Assembly (NCBI GenBank): GCA_946405185.1
Contig: CAMJGH010000005.1
Coordinates: forward strand, 1-64,000
Length of the DNA: 64,000 nt
Origin: an uncultured Lachnospiraceae bacterium
GTDB lineage: Bacteria; Bacillota; Clostridia; Lachnospirales; Lachnospiraceae
Direction: 5' to 3'
Position numbers and translations under genes: made by a program. This document shows, piece by piece, positions 25,511 through 33,699 of this stretch; position 1 is the first letter of the stretch; every line of letters starts with the position of its first letter. Under the pieces are notes generated by a model. It worked only from the letters and a program-made list of their open reading frames with translations. It had not been told where the DNA came from and ran no database searches.

Positions 25511-25530
25511 CCATTCCGCTTTTTGTATCG

Positions 25531-26316
25531 TTATCTCTCCAGCAATTCCGCCACCCGCTTCGGGTAAATGGCGCGGAACTCTTTGAACTCACCCAGGCCC
25601 TTGCCGGTGAAGACCGTGCGGTACCCGTACTCACGCAGCTGCCACATCAGCGAATTCTGCGAGTTGTACAGTTCGGCGGCCATGTAATCGCCCCAGGCGA
25701 TCAGCAGCGGCACGATCTCCACGTTCGCCCCGCGGGACTTGGCGTGGCGCTCTTTTAAGAACTTCACGGCCTGTCCGAAGCAGTCGCGGTCGTTCAGGTT
25801 CAGCACGCACATGTTCTCGTAGCCCTTTTCGCGCAGCGTCTGCTGCAGGGCGGCGTACATCTTGGCGCTGGAAGCGGCGGACTCCTGGCCCACCAGGATG
25901 TACTCGGTGTCCGGCGCCGGGTTCAGCATCTTCTCCAGCACGGCGGCCGTCTCCTGGCAGGTCTGCTCATCGTACATCACGGCCTCGGTCATGCGCACTT
26001 TGATGCTGATGCAGTTGTTCAGGCGATGCTCCAGCTGGGCGTACAGGGCGCCTTCGGTGAAGAACACCGGCACCACGATCACTTCGTCGTACTTCTTGAT
26101 GATGGCCGTCTGCACGCCGTCTTCCACGATGTAGGTGTGCTTGCCGCCGATGCCGTTGACGGCCTTGGCGGTGTCATCGTCCGTGAAGACCTGCAGGACT
26201 TCCAGGCCGGTGGCTTCTTCCAGGTCTTTGGCAATCTTGTCGTAGCTGGCTTCCGCTGCGCGCAGAACGCTCGTGCCGAAGCTGGCCAGCAGGATCACCC
26301 GCTTTTTGTCACTCAT
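25531..26316 (-). CDS. CbiK-like protein without the usual metal-binding histidines
   Basis: A 261-residue protein with the length and fold pattern of sirohydrochlorin cobaltochelatase CbiK (start VILLASFGTSVLRAAEASYD, two chelatase-like halves). In CbiK a GHGT-type motif near residue 145 and a GDH near 207 provide metal-binding histidines. Here the corresponding segments read LVGQESAASSAKMY (about 142) and IAWGDYMAAEL (about 208), so both histidines appear to be lost. It is therefore unlikely to insert cobalt in the usual way and may bind or sense a tetrapyrrole or do something else. It starts 12 bases after pflA in the pfl operon, which is an unusual place for such a gene. The alignment is from memory, so the residue mapping needs checking. 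Confidence 0.7.
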   Translation of the reverse strand: MSDKKRVILLASFGTSVLRAAEASYDKIAKDLEEATGLEVLQVFTDDDTAKAVNGIGGKHTYIVEDGVQTAIIKKYDEVIVVPVFFTEGALYAQLEHRLNNCISIKVRMTEAVMYDEQTCQETAAVLEKMLNPAPDTEYILVGQESAASSAKMYAALQQTLREKGYENMCVLNLNDRDCFGQAVKFLKERHAKSRGANVEIVPLLIAWGDYMAAELYNSQNSLMWQLREYGYRTVFTGKGLGEFKEFRAIYPKRVAELLER

Positions 26317-26328
26317 GGCTTCCTCCCT

Positions 26329-27057
26329 CTATCTTTCATTGATTAATAATTGATATGCTCTTTCCACCGACTCCTCCGCCGGCGGTTCGGTTCCTTTCAG
26401 TGTGTACGCCAGCCCCAGGCGCTCCCACTTGTCCGCGCCTAAGGAGTGGTACGGCAGTACCTCCACCTTCTGTACGTTTTTCAGGCCGGCGATGAACGCG
26501 CCCGTCTGCCGCAGGCCCTCCTCATCGTCCGTAAGCCCCGGCACCAGCACATGCCGGATCCACATCGGCTTGCCGATGTCCGAGAGGTACCGGGCACAGT
26601 CCAGGATGTTCGCGTTTCCATGGCCGGTCAGCGCCAGATGCTTTTCCGGATCGATCTCCTTGATGTCCAGAAGCACCAGATCCGTATCCTGCATCAGCGC
26701 CTCGAACTTCGAAAAGAACGGTTCCCGGCGGGTAAAGGGCTGCGCGGCGGTGTCCAGCACCGTCCCGATGCCCCGGCGCTTCGCTTCGGCAAACAGTTCC
26801 CGCAGGAAATCGATCTGCAGCAGCGGCTCTCCGCCGCTCACGGTGATGCCGCCCTTCTTTCCCCAGTAGCTGCGGTAGCGCTCCGCTTTGTCCAGCAGTT
26901 CCGTGACCGTCATCTCCTGCCCGTTTCCGGGGACCCAGGTGTCCGCGTTGTGACAGTACCGGCAGCGCATGGCGCACCCGGACAGGAAGATCAGAAACCG
27001 TACACCCGGTCCGTCCACGGCCCCGAAGGACTCCGTGGAGTGAACGATGCCCGTCAT
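26329..27057 (-). CDS. pflA: Pyruvate formate-lyase activating enzyme
   Basis: A 242-residue radical SAM activase. The cluster motif [12 protein letters not shown] (CxxxCxxC) is at about residues 29-36, followed by GGEPLLQ (SAM-binding) at about 80. The N-terminal [19 protein letters not shown] is the signature of PflA. It generates a 5'-deoxyadenosyl radical that makes the glycyl radical on PflB. The gene begins one base after the pflB stop codon and is followed after 12 bases by the CbiK-like gene, so the three are one operon expressed from the promoter at 29362-29390. Confidence 0.95.
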   Translation of the reverse strand: MTGIVHSTESFGAVDGPGVRFLIFLSGCAMRCRYCHNADTWVPGNGQEMTVTELLDKAERYRSYWGKKGGITVSGGEPLLQIDFLRELFAEAKRRGIGTVLDTAAQPFTRREPFFSKFEALMQDTDLVLLDIKEIDPEKHLALTGHGNANILDCARYLSDIGKPMWIRHVLVPGLTDDEEGLRQTGAFIAGLKNVQKVEVLPYHSLGADKWERLGLAYTLKGTEPPAEESVERAYQLLINER

Positions 27058-27058
27058 C

Positions 27059-29317
27059 TTACAGTGCCTTGTGGCAGGTGCGGGCGATGACGTCCAGCTG
27101 CTGCTCGCGCGTGAGGTTGATGAACTTCACGGCATAGCCGGAGACGCGGATGGTGAAGTTGGCGTACTCGGGCTTTTCCGGGTGCTCCATGCAGTCGATC
27201 AGCTTCTCGGTGCCGAAGACGTTCACGTTCAGGTGGTGCGCGCCGCGGTCAAAGTAGCCGTCCATGACGGAGACCAGCGTCTCCTTCTGCTCATCCAGCG
27301 TGTGGCCGAGAGCGGACGGGCTGATGGTCTGCGTGTTGGAGATGCCGTCCAGAGCATACTCGTACGGGAGCTTCGCCACGGAGTTCAGGGACGCCAGCAG
27401 GCCGTTCTTTTCCGCCCCGTAGGAAGGGTTTCCGCCCGGCGCGAACGGCGTGAAGGCCTCTCTGCCGTCCGGCGTGGCGCCGGTGGCCTTGCCGTAGACC
27501 ACGTTGGAAGTGATGGTCAGGATGGACGTGGTCGGCTCGGAATTCCGGTAGGTGTGGTACTGGCGGATCTTCTTCATGAAGGTCTTCAGCAGCCACACGG
27601 CGATATCGTCCGCGCGGTCGTCGTCGTTGCCGTAGCGGGGGAAGTCGCCCTCGGTCTCAAAGCCCACGGCCATGCCTTCCTCATCGCGGACCACCTTCAC
27701 TTTGGCGTACTTAACGGCCGAAAGCGAATCCACCACGTGCGAGAAGCCCGCAATGCCGGTGGCAAACGTGCGGCGCACGTCGGTGTCGATCAGCGCCATC
27801 TCGGCGGCCTCGTAGTAGTACTTGTCGTGCATGTAGTGGATGAGGTTCAGGATGTTGACGTACAGTTCCGCCAGCCAGTCCATCATGCGGTCGAAGCGGT
27901 GGATCAGTTCGTCGTAATCCAGATACTCGGAGGTGATGGCCGGCAGTTCCGGGCCCACCTGCTCGCGGGTCTTGGTGTCCCGCCCGCCGTTGATGGCGTA
28001 GAGCAGGCACTTGGCAAGGTTGGCGCGGGCGCCGAAGAACTGCATCTCCTTGCCGGTCTCGGTGGCCGAGACGCAGCAGCAGATGGAGTAGTCATCCTTC
28101 CAGACCGGGCGCATGACATCGTCGTTTTCGTACTGCACGGAGCTGGTCAGCACGGAGATCTTGGCGGCATACTTCTTGAACGCCTCCGGGAGCGACGAGC
28201 AGTACAGCACCGTCAGGTTCGGCTCCGGCGCCGGGCCCATGTTCTCGAGGGTGTGCAGGAAGCGGAAATCGTTTTTGGTGACCATGTGCCGCCCGTCCAT
28301 GCCCTTGCCGGCCATCTCCAGCGTGGCCCAGACCGGGTCGCCCGAGAACAGCTGGTTGTAGGACGGGATGCGCGCGAACTTGACCATGCGGAACTTCATG
28401 ACCATGTGGTCGATCAGCTCCTGCGCCTCGCTCTCCGAAAGGATGCCGGCGGCCAGATCACGCTCGATGTAGATGTCCAGGAACGTGGAGATGCGCCCCA
28501 CGCTCATGGCCGCGCCGTTCTGCGTCTTGATGGCAGCCAGATACCCGAAGTAGACCCACTGCACGGCCTCGCGGGCATCATTGGCAGGTCCGGAAATATC
28601 GTACCCGTAGACTGCGGCCATCTGCTTCATGCCCTCTAAGGCGCGGATCTGCTCGGCCAGCTCTTCGCGCTGGCGGATGACTTCGTCCAGCATGGTGCCG
28701 CTGCCGCAGATGCGCAGGTCTTCTTTTTTCTGCTCGATCAGATAGTCGATGCCATAGAGCGCCACGCGGCGGTAGTCGCCCACGATGCGCCCGCGCCCGT
28801 ACGTATCCGGCAGGCCGGTCACGATGTGCGCGTGGCGGGCCAGTCTCATCTCCGGCGTGTAGGCATCAAACACGGCCTGGTTGTGCGTTTTGTGGTATTC
28901 GCGGAAGATCTGAGAGAATTTGGGGTTGACGGTATAGCCGTAGGTGCTGGCCGCCCTCTCCGCCATGACGATGCCGCCGTACGGCATGAAGGCGCGCTTC
29001 AACGGCTTGTCGGTCTGCAGGCCGACCACCCTCTCGAGGTCCTTCATCGACTCGTCGATGTAGCCCGGGCCGTAAGCCGTCAGGCCCGAGACCACCTCGG
29101 TTTCGCACTCGAGCACGCCGTTGCGCTCGTGCTCAAGCTTCTGCAGTTCCTGCAGCCGCCCCCAGAGTTTGTCCGTGGCCTCCGTCGGCCCGGCTAAAAA
29201 TGATTCATCCCCGTCGTACGGGGTGTAGTTGGCCTGAATGAAATCGCGGACATTGATCTCGTCCTGCCAGTGCCCGCCCCGAAAGCCCGCCCAGGCTTTC
29301 TTCATCCGATCATTCAT
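27059..29317 (-). CDS. pflB: Pyruvate formate-lyase
   Basis: A 752-residue glycyl radical enzyme that converts pyruvate and CoA to acetyl-CoA and formate during anaerobic growth. The active-site cysteine pair is in [10 protein letters not shown] (about residue 414), and the radical glycine is in RVSGYAVKF (about 727). The N-terminal [20 protein letters not shown] and the central [18 protein letters not shown] are those of canonical PflB, not of the sulfonate lyases HpsG or IslA. The ATG at 29317 is supported by GGAGGAGCC. The upstream promoter is near consensus, and a dispersed repeat lies further upstream. Confidence 0.97.
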   Translation of the reverse strand: MNDRMKKAWAGFRGGHWQDEINVRDFIQANYTPYDGDESFLAGPTEATDKLWGRLQELQKLEHERNGVLECETEVVSGLTAYGPGYIDESMKDLERVVGLQTDKPLKRAFMPYGGIVMAERAASTYGYTVNPKFSQIFREYHKTHNQAVFDAYTPEMRLARHAHIVTGLPDTYGRGRIVGDYRRVALYGIDYLIEQKKEDLRICGSGTMLDEVIRQREELAEQIRALEGMKQMAAVYGYDISGPANDAREAVQWVYFGYLAAIKTQNGAAMSVGRISTFLDIYIERDLAAGILSESEAQELIDHMVMKFRMVKFARIPSYNQLFSGDPVWATLEMAGKGMDGRHMVTKNDFRFLHTLENMGPAPEPNLTVLYCSSLPEAFKKYAAKISVLTSSVQYENDDVMRPVWKDDYSICCCVSATETGKEMQFFGARANLAKCLLYAINGGRDTKTREQVGPELPAITSEYLDYDELIHRFDRMMDWLAELYVNILNLIHYMHDKYYYEAAEMALIDTDVRRTFATGIAGFSHVVDSLSAVKYAKVKVVRDEEGMAVGFETEGDFPRYGNDDDRADDIAVWLLKTFMKKIRQYHTYRNSEPTTSILTITSNVVYGKATGATPDGREAFTPFAPGGNPSYGAEKNGLLASLNSVAKLPYEYALDGISNTQTISPSALGHTLDEQKETLVSVMDGYFDRGAHHLNVNVFGTEKLIDCMEHPEKPEYANFTIRVSGYAVKFINLTREQQLDVIARTCHKAL

Positions 29318-29361
29318 CAAGGCTCCTCCTTTGATCAAGAGATGCGTCCGTCAGACGGCGG

Positions 29362-29390
29362 CATTATACCAGAAAGGAGGGAGCGTCACA
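29362..29390 (-). promoter_or_regulatory. Sigma-A promoter of the pfl operon
   Basis: On the minus strand, TTGTGA (29385-29390) and TATAAT (29362-29367) are separated by 17 bases. It points toward pflB, whose ATG is 45 bases downstream of the -10 box. Confidence 0.8.
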
Positions 29391-29413
29391 AGCATAAAAA
29401 GAGAGGCGAGGGG

Positions 29414-29440
29414 TGAGACAGGGGTCAGGCCCCTGACTCA
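29414..29440. repeat. Dispersed palindromic repeat, copy 3
   Basis: TGAGACAGGGGTCAGGCCCCTGACTCA, one base different from copy 2, with added flanking complementarity (GAGGGG and CCCCTC). It lies between the isomerase gene and the pfl promoter. It could also act as a transcription terminator for the sulfoquinovose genes. Confidence 0.8.
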
Positions 29441-29452
29441 CCCCTCACTCGG

Positions 29453-30808
29453 TCACCACCGGCAGACCGGCAGGTTCAGATACGTGGCGAGTGCTGCCAG
29501 TTCTTCGGCGGCATCCCCGAAGATGACGGCGTAGTGCGGCTCCCAGCCGTCCTTCACCGTCTCGCGGACCATGACGCCGGCATCGCCCGAAAGGTGCACC
29601 ACCGCGGAGGTGCCCAAAAACTGCTTCGGGCGGTCCAGGACTTCGCCTTCGGCGATGAGGAAGCGGAAGGTGCCGTCCGGCCTGCGGCCCACGCGGAAGA
29701 TTACGGCCTTTTCGCAGGTTTCGGTGCCAAACTCCATGGTGGGCCCGATGTGGCGGTTGCAGTGCTCGCCCACGCAGGCGCCGGTATCTTTCCGGGCCAG
29801 GCTGCAGGCGGCCGTGCCGCAGTGCCAGAAGGTGAGGGTGTTCTCCTCTTCGTCAAGCGATACCGGATCGCCGAAGAAAGCCGGGCGGCCGGTGAAGAAC
29901 TGCCCCAGCCACATGGACAGCGCGCCGTAGACATCCGCCTCACAGGAAGCGGCCACACCGGCGTCGTTTAACATGGCCAGCACCGCGCAGACGGGCGTGC
30001 CGTAATCGGTGAAGAAATCCGGCCAGCAGCGGGAGGCCAGGGCCCCCACGTGGTTTTTCTCCACAAATGTGCGGTAGCTGTGCACCAGCGCCGCAAAGTC
30101 GTGCCGGTTGTTTTCGGGCGTCTTTGCCAGCCCCGCCATACAGCCGTCCGCTTCCGCAAGGGCTGCCTGGACGGCCTCCTCCGGTGCCGCCTTCGCGTCG
30201 CGGATGAGTTCTCTGGCCTCCACGGTCAGCAGCCGCACGCCGAAGACGGACAGCAGTTCCGCGTCCAGCGCCCGGCCGAAGCCGAACCCCTGCGGGGTGT
30301 GCCCGATGGCCGCGAGCGTCAGGCCGTTCATGGCCTTGAGTGCTTTGGCGGCGCGGATGGCCGCGCCCAGTTCCTTCACGGTCCGCTCTTCTTCCGGCGT
30401 GCCGATGGTGTACACAAAGGGCTTGCCGAAGGCCGCCAGTGTGTTGCCGGCGGAATAGGCGCCCGTCAGGGAATTTAAGCGAAGCCGCCCGCCATCGCCC
30501 ACGACCGGCTCGCGCAGCGTCCATAAGACCACCGGCACATCCGGGAAGCGGTGCAGAATTTCAGACATGTACGCGCCGTTGGCAAAGGTGATGCCCTGGA
30601 CGATCAAAAGATCCGGCGTGACGGTGTCCAGAAACGCGTTCAGTTTGTCCAGGGACAGCAGCATTTCCGCGGGTACCTGCAGCTCGCCCGGCGCAGTCAG
30701 CGCCTGCAGGGCGTTAATGGAGCGCTCAAACAGATCCTGCGCGCTCGGCAGGTGGAACGTGGGCGCGCCTACCGGCAGGTAGGCGGCCTGAAAAGCGGTC
30801 TCTTTCAC
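29453..30808 (-). CDS. Fucose/arabinose isomerase-like protein, candidate sulfoquinovose isomerase
   Basis: A 451-residue protein of the L-fucose/L-arabinose isomerase family (COG2407 type). The metal ligands are visible in SCEADVYGALSMWLGQ (Glu) and TFWHCGTAACSLA (His); an Asp in the earlier Rossmann-like domains would complete the site. It starts with GTG, with GGAGGG upstream, one base after the transaldolase stop codon, so translation is coupled. Because its partners are a transaldolase and a sulfoquinovosidase, I infer that it interconverts sulfoquinovose and 6-deoxy-6-sulfofructose. The family alone would also fit a normal deoxy sugar. Which fold the characterised sulfo-TAL isomerase uses I could not confirm. 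Confidence 0.75.
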   Translation of the reverse strand: MKETAFQAAYLPVGAPTFHLPSAQDLFERSINALQALTAPGELQVPAEMLLSLDKLNAFLDTVTPDLLIVQGITFANGAYMSEILHRFPDVPVVLWTLREPVVGDGGRLRLNSLTGAYSAGNTLAAFGKPFVYTIGTPEEERTVKELGAAIRAAKALKAMNGLTLAAIGHTPQGFGFGRALDAELLSVFGVRLLTVEARELIRDAKAAPEEAVQAALAEADGCMAGLAKTPENNRHDFAALVHSYRTFVEKNHVGALASRCWPDFFTDYGTPVCAVLAMLNDAGVAASCEADVYGALSMWLGQFFTGRPAFFGDPVSLDEEENTLTFWHCGTAACSLARKDTGACVGEHCNRHIGPTMEFGTETCEKAVIFRVGRRPDGTFRFLIAEGEVLDRPKQFLGTSAVVHLSGDAGVMVRETVKDGWEPHYAVIFGDAAEELAALATYLNLPVCRW

Positions 30809-30809
30809 G

Positions 30810-31496
30810 TCAGTTGCCCTCCGTGTGATCCCACGCGTCGATGAAGGTCTCGATGCCCTGGCGCGTGTAGGGGTGCTTCATGGAATCCTGGTAGACGGCC
30901 AGGCCGGCGGTCACGATGTCCGCGCCGGCCACGGCGCAGTCCACGATCTGCTTGGGGGTGCGCACGGCCGCGCAGATGATCTGGGTCTTGCCGTAGTACC
31001 CGTAGTTCTTGTAGATGTCCACGATATCCTTGATGTAGCGGCGGCAGTCTTCGCCGTTGGCTTCCTTCCAGCCGATGAACGGCGAGACGAAAGCGAAGCC
31101 GTTCTTGGCCGGCAGAATGGCCTGGGCGGCCGAGAAGACCAGCGTCACGTTGGTGCGGATGGTCATGTCCTCCAGGCGTCTGGCCGCCTCGATGCCGGCC
31201 TCGGTGCAGGGGATCTTGATGGCAAAGTTCGGGCAGATGCCGGCCAGCTTCACGGCTTCTTTGACCATCTCGTCCGCCTCGGTGATGTGGGGGTTGACTT
31301 CCACGGACACCGGGAACTTTTCAAACCCGACCAGGTTTTTCTCCTCGATGAAGGCCGCGATGTCCTTGATGGCGGTCAGGAACGGCTTGCCCGAGAGCAT
31401 GATGTGCTTGGGGTTGGTGGTGACGCCGTCGATGCCGAAGGTGTCGTAGGCATAGCGGATCTCGTCCATTTTGGCGCTGTCAAGAAAGTATTTCAT
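30810..31496 (-). CDS. Transaldolase-family enzyme, candidate 6-deoxy-6-sulfofructose transaldolase
   Basis: A 228-residue small transaldolase/fructose-6-phosphate aldolase-type TIM barrel. It starts MKYFLDSAKMDEI, has GIDGVTTNPKHI near residue 23, the Schiff-base lysine in FAIKIPCTEAG (about 94), and the IRTNVTLVFS strand. In a sulfo-TAL pathway such an enzyme cleaves 6-deoxy-6-sulfofructose, releases sulfolactaldehyde and transfers the dihydroxyacetone unit to glyceraldehyde 3-phosphate. The neighbouring isomerase and sulfoquinovosidase genes support this. The general small-transaldolase role cannot be excluded from sequence alone. Two dispersed repeats lie between it and the glycosidase gene. 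Confidence 0.78.
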   Translation of the reverse strand: MKYFLDSAKMDEIRYAYDTFGIDGVTTNPKHIMLSGKPFLTAIKDIAAFIEEKNLVGFEKFPVSVEVNPHITEADEMVKEAVKLAGICPNFAIKIPCTEAGIEAARRLEDMTIRTNVTLVFSAAQAILPAKNGFAFVSPFIGWKEANGEDCRRYIKDIVDIYKNYGYYGKTQIICAAVRTPKQIVDCAVAGADIVTAGLAVYQDSMKHPYTRQGIETFIDAWDHTEGN

Positions 31497-31517
31497 GTTG
31501 TTTTCCTTTCTTTTGGG

Positions 31518-31559
31518 GGATCCTTCGACTCGGCCTTGCAGGCCTCGCTCAGGATGACA
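31518..31559. repeat. Dispersed CATCCTGAGCGA repeat, copy 2
   Basis: GGATCCTTCGACTCGGCC, with the pair GGCCT/AGGCC at its centre, reading toward GAGGATGACA. It is inverted relative to copy 3 at 31587-31621, so the two face each other across 27 bases and could form one long hairpin. Confidence 0.75.
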
Positions 31560-31586
31560 TGACTGCGAGCCGGATGATGACTCTTA

Positions 31587-31621
31587 TGTCATCCTGAGCG
31601 AGCGCAGCGAGTCGAAGGATC
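31587..31621. repeat. Dispersed CATCCTGAGCGA repeat, copy 3
   Basis: TGTCATCCTGAGCGAGCGCA followed by GCGAGTCGAAGGATC. It is in inverted orientation to copy 2 and lies 12 bases after the end of the glycosidase gene. The pair may work as a transcript-processing or attenuating element inside the sulfoquinovose operon. Confidence 0.75.
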
Positions 31622-31633
31622 TCCTGTATATTT

Positions 31634-33637
31634 TTATATATTGTGTAATCCCAAACTTACAAAAGCTGTCGGCAGCGCATCCTCTGCCGTCTTCCGCACA
31701 AACACCGGGATCTTTCCGATGGGCGCTTCCACGGTGAAAACACCGCCGCGGTACTCTTCTCCGCTCCACAGATGCACCCACTCATCTTCCGGCAGGTACA
31801 CCTGGCGGGTGACGGCGCCCGGCCGCAGCACGGGGGCCACCAGGATGTCCCGGCCCAGCAGGTACTCGGTCTTTTCCGTATACGCCTGCGGCTCGTCGTA
31901 GTGGTAGAACAGCGGGCGCATGACGGGCACGCCGTGTGCGACGGCTTCTGCCTCACAGGCTTTGCGGTACGGCGCCAGCGCCGTGAACCACCGCACACAC
32001 CGGGCCAGGTGCTTCTTCAGGGCATCCGCCTCGCCGCACAGCGCATCGGCCCCGGCGTTTTCATCCAGCAGATGGACGTTGCGGACGGGCTGGTTGCCTT
32101 CGTGCGACCGGAAGACCGGCGAGAAGGCGCACATCTCCTCCCAGCGCAAGAGCAGCTCCGGCGTGCGCGTCATGCACTCGTTGGTGGTGTAGCCGCCCAC
32201 GTCCGAGTGGGCCATGGGATAGCCGCTCATGCCAAGCGAGAGCGTGGCCGGGATGACCGACGGCAGGCCGTCGTCCACCGACCAGTCCACGTGCTGGTCG
32301 CCGGTCCACATCATGCAGCAGTCGGCGATGCTGCCGGTAAAGCCCGCGCGCATGAAAAAGAAGATCTCATCGGTCAGGCCGCTCTCTTCCACTGCCTCGC
32401 GGTTGAGCTTCGCCCACAGTGCGGGCCAGAGGTTGTGCATCTCTTCGGCGCTCTGCCCGGAGTGCAGCACGCAGTCCGTGGGCAGATATTCACCGAAATC
32501 CGCCATCCAGCCGGACAGGCCGATGCCGATCATGTTCTCTTTGATATCATTCTTGTACCACTCCCAGGCGGCCGGGTTGGTGAAGTCCACCATGGCAGCG
32601 GGGAAGGTGGTGATGGTCACCAGGTAATCCTCGCCCGCGGCGTTCTTCACGCAGTACCCCTTGGCGGAAGCCTCTTTGTACAGGCCTTTTTCCAGCGCCA
32701 GGAAGGGGTTGATGTACCCCAGGAACCGCACGCCTTCCGCCTTCCACGCCTGGATCTTCTCCGGCAGGTCATGGTAGAGTTCGCGGTCGTATTCCCAGTT
32801 CCACATCACCTGGTAGCCGAAGGCAGTCTTGCGGCAGCCACACCAGTCCTGCGACCAGATGCCAACGAGCGGCACACCGGCGGCTTTGGCGGTGTCGATG
32901 GCCTCCTGAACGGACTCGGTGCCGCGCTGCCTCGCGATGATGGCGCCTTCGGACACCCACGCGGGGATGGGCCGGCGGTGGCCGAAGAAATCCGCCTGTA
33001 CCGCGGAGAGTTCTTCAAACGAGCCGGCCGTCCGGCACAGGATGACGGGCGGCTCCTCGGTGAGGATGGTCACCTGCCCGGGCACGGTGAAGTCAAACTC
33101 CGTGTAGCGGGTGGTGTCCACGTGAACGAACGTTTTGTCCGAGCAGACAAAGGTGGGCTGCACGTAGTAGGATTCGTACTCGGAAAACGGAAGAACAGTC
33201 TGGTCGTCGTACGTGCCGGCGGCCAGCTTCTCTTTTTTGGCCGCGATGCGGCGCTCGTTCTGATGCTCGGCGGTAAAGACGCGCACCTTCTGGCCGGCCA
33301 GGTCAAATTCCGAGTACGTCTCGCCGCACCCGTAAAAGTGCGTGTCTTCCGGCACGCGGAAGGTGACGCGGAAGCGGTTGGCCTCACTCCCCTCCTCCGG
33401 GATCAGCCGGAAAAGTTCGCCGTCCCGGGCGATCTGCACGACACTCAGATATCCGGTTTTGGCCTCTTCGTCCGTCCAGACAGACTCCGCCCCGCCGGGA
33501 TACTCCCGCATGCCCCGAAACGTCAGGGCATGCTCAAAAGACCAGTCGCAGCGGTAGTCAAAACTGCCCTTGGTCATGGTGAAACGGTCGGCAGCGCGGC
33601 CGACCGTGATATGAACCTGTTCAGAAAAAGGAAACAT
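31634..33637 (-). CDS. Sulfoquinovosidase (GH31)
   Basis: A 667-residue GH31 alpha-glycosidase with the marks of the YihQ sulfoquinovosidase group. The nucleophile is in GWMADFGEYLPTD (about residue 382) and the acid/base in WTGDQHVDWSVDDGL (about 454). The sulfonate-binding region has GIWSQDWCGCRKTAFG, which matches the conserved QDW...R of YihQ, where Arg and Trp contact the sulfonate group. It releases sulfoquinovose from its glycosides. No signal peptide is visible, so the substrate must be imported. I used the ATG at 33637 because GGGGGG precedes it; the track start is a TTG five codons upstream. It is first in an operon with the transaldolase and isomerase. No transporter or sulfolactaldehyde enzyme is encoded nearby. 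Confidence 0.88.
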   Translation of the reverse strand: MFPFSEQVHITVGRAADRFTMTKGSFDYRCDWSFEHALTFRGMREYPGGAESVWTDEEAKTGYLSVVQIARDGELFRLIPEEGSEANRFRVTFRVPEDTHFYGCGETYSEFDLAGQKVRVFTAEHQNERRIAAKKEKLAAGTYDDQTVLPFSEYESYYVQPTFVCSDKTFVHVDTTRYTEFDFTVPGQVTILTEEPPVILCRTAGSFEELSAVQADFFGHRRPIPAWVSEGAIIARQRGTESVQEAIDTAKAAGVPLVGIWSQDWCGCRKTAFGYQVMWNWEYDRELYHDLPEKIQAWKAEGVRFLGYINPFLALEKGLYKEASAKGYCVKNAAGEDYLVTITTFPAAMVDFTNPAAWEWYKNDIKENMIGIGLSGWMADFGEYLPTDCVLHSGQSAEEMHNLWPALWAKLNREAVEESGLTDEIFFFMRAGFTGSIADCCMMWTGDQHVDWSVDDGLPSVIPATLSLGMSGYPMAHSDVGGYTTNECMTRTPELLLRWEEMCAFSPVFRSHEGNQPVRNVHLLDENAGADALCGEADALKKHLARCVRWFTALAPYRKACEAEAVAHGVPVMRPLFYHYDEPQAYTEKTEYLLGRDILVAPVLRPGAVTRQVYLPEDEWVHLWSGEEYRGGVFTVEAPIGKIPVFVRKTAEDALPTAFVSLGLHNI

Positions 33638-33699
33638 GTTATCCCCCCCCAAGAGAAAACATCACAGGGATTGTAGCACAGAACAGCGAAAAAGGCGAC

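Noticed and set aside
27059-29317. Glycyl radical enzyme as a sulfonate lyase (HpsG or IslA) linked to the sulfoquinovose genes
   Set aside because: Sequence marks are those of canonical pyruvate formate-lyase (adjacent active-site cysteines SICCCVS and PflA-type activase), and it has its own promoter.
31772-33676. Plus-strand ORF of 634 residues over the sulfoquinovosidase
   Set aside because: Antisense shadow of a clear GH31 gene; no ribosome binding site or domain.
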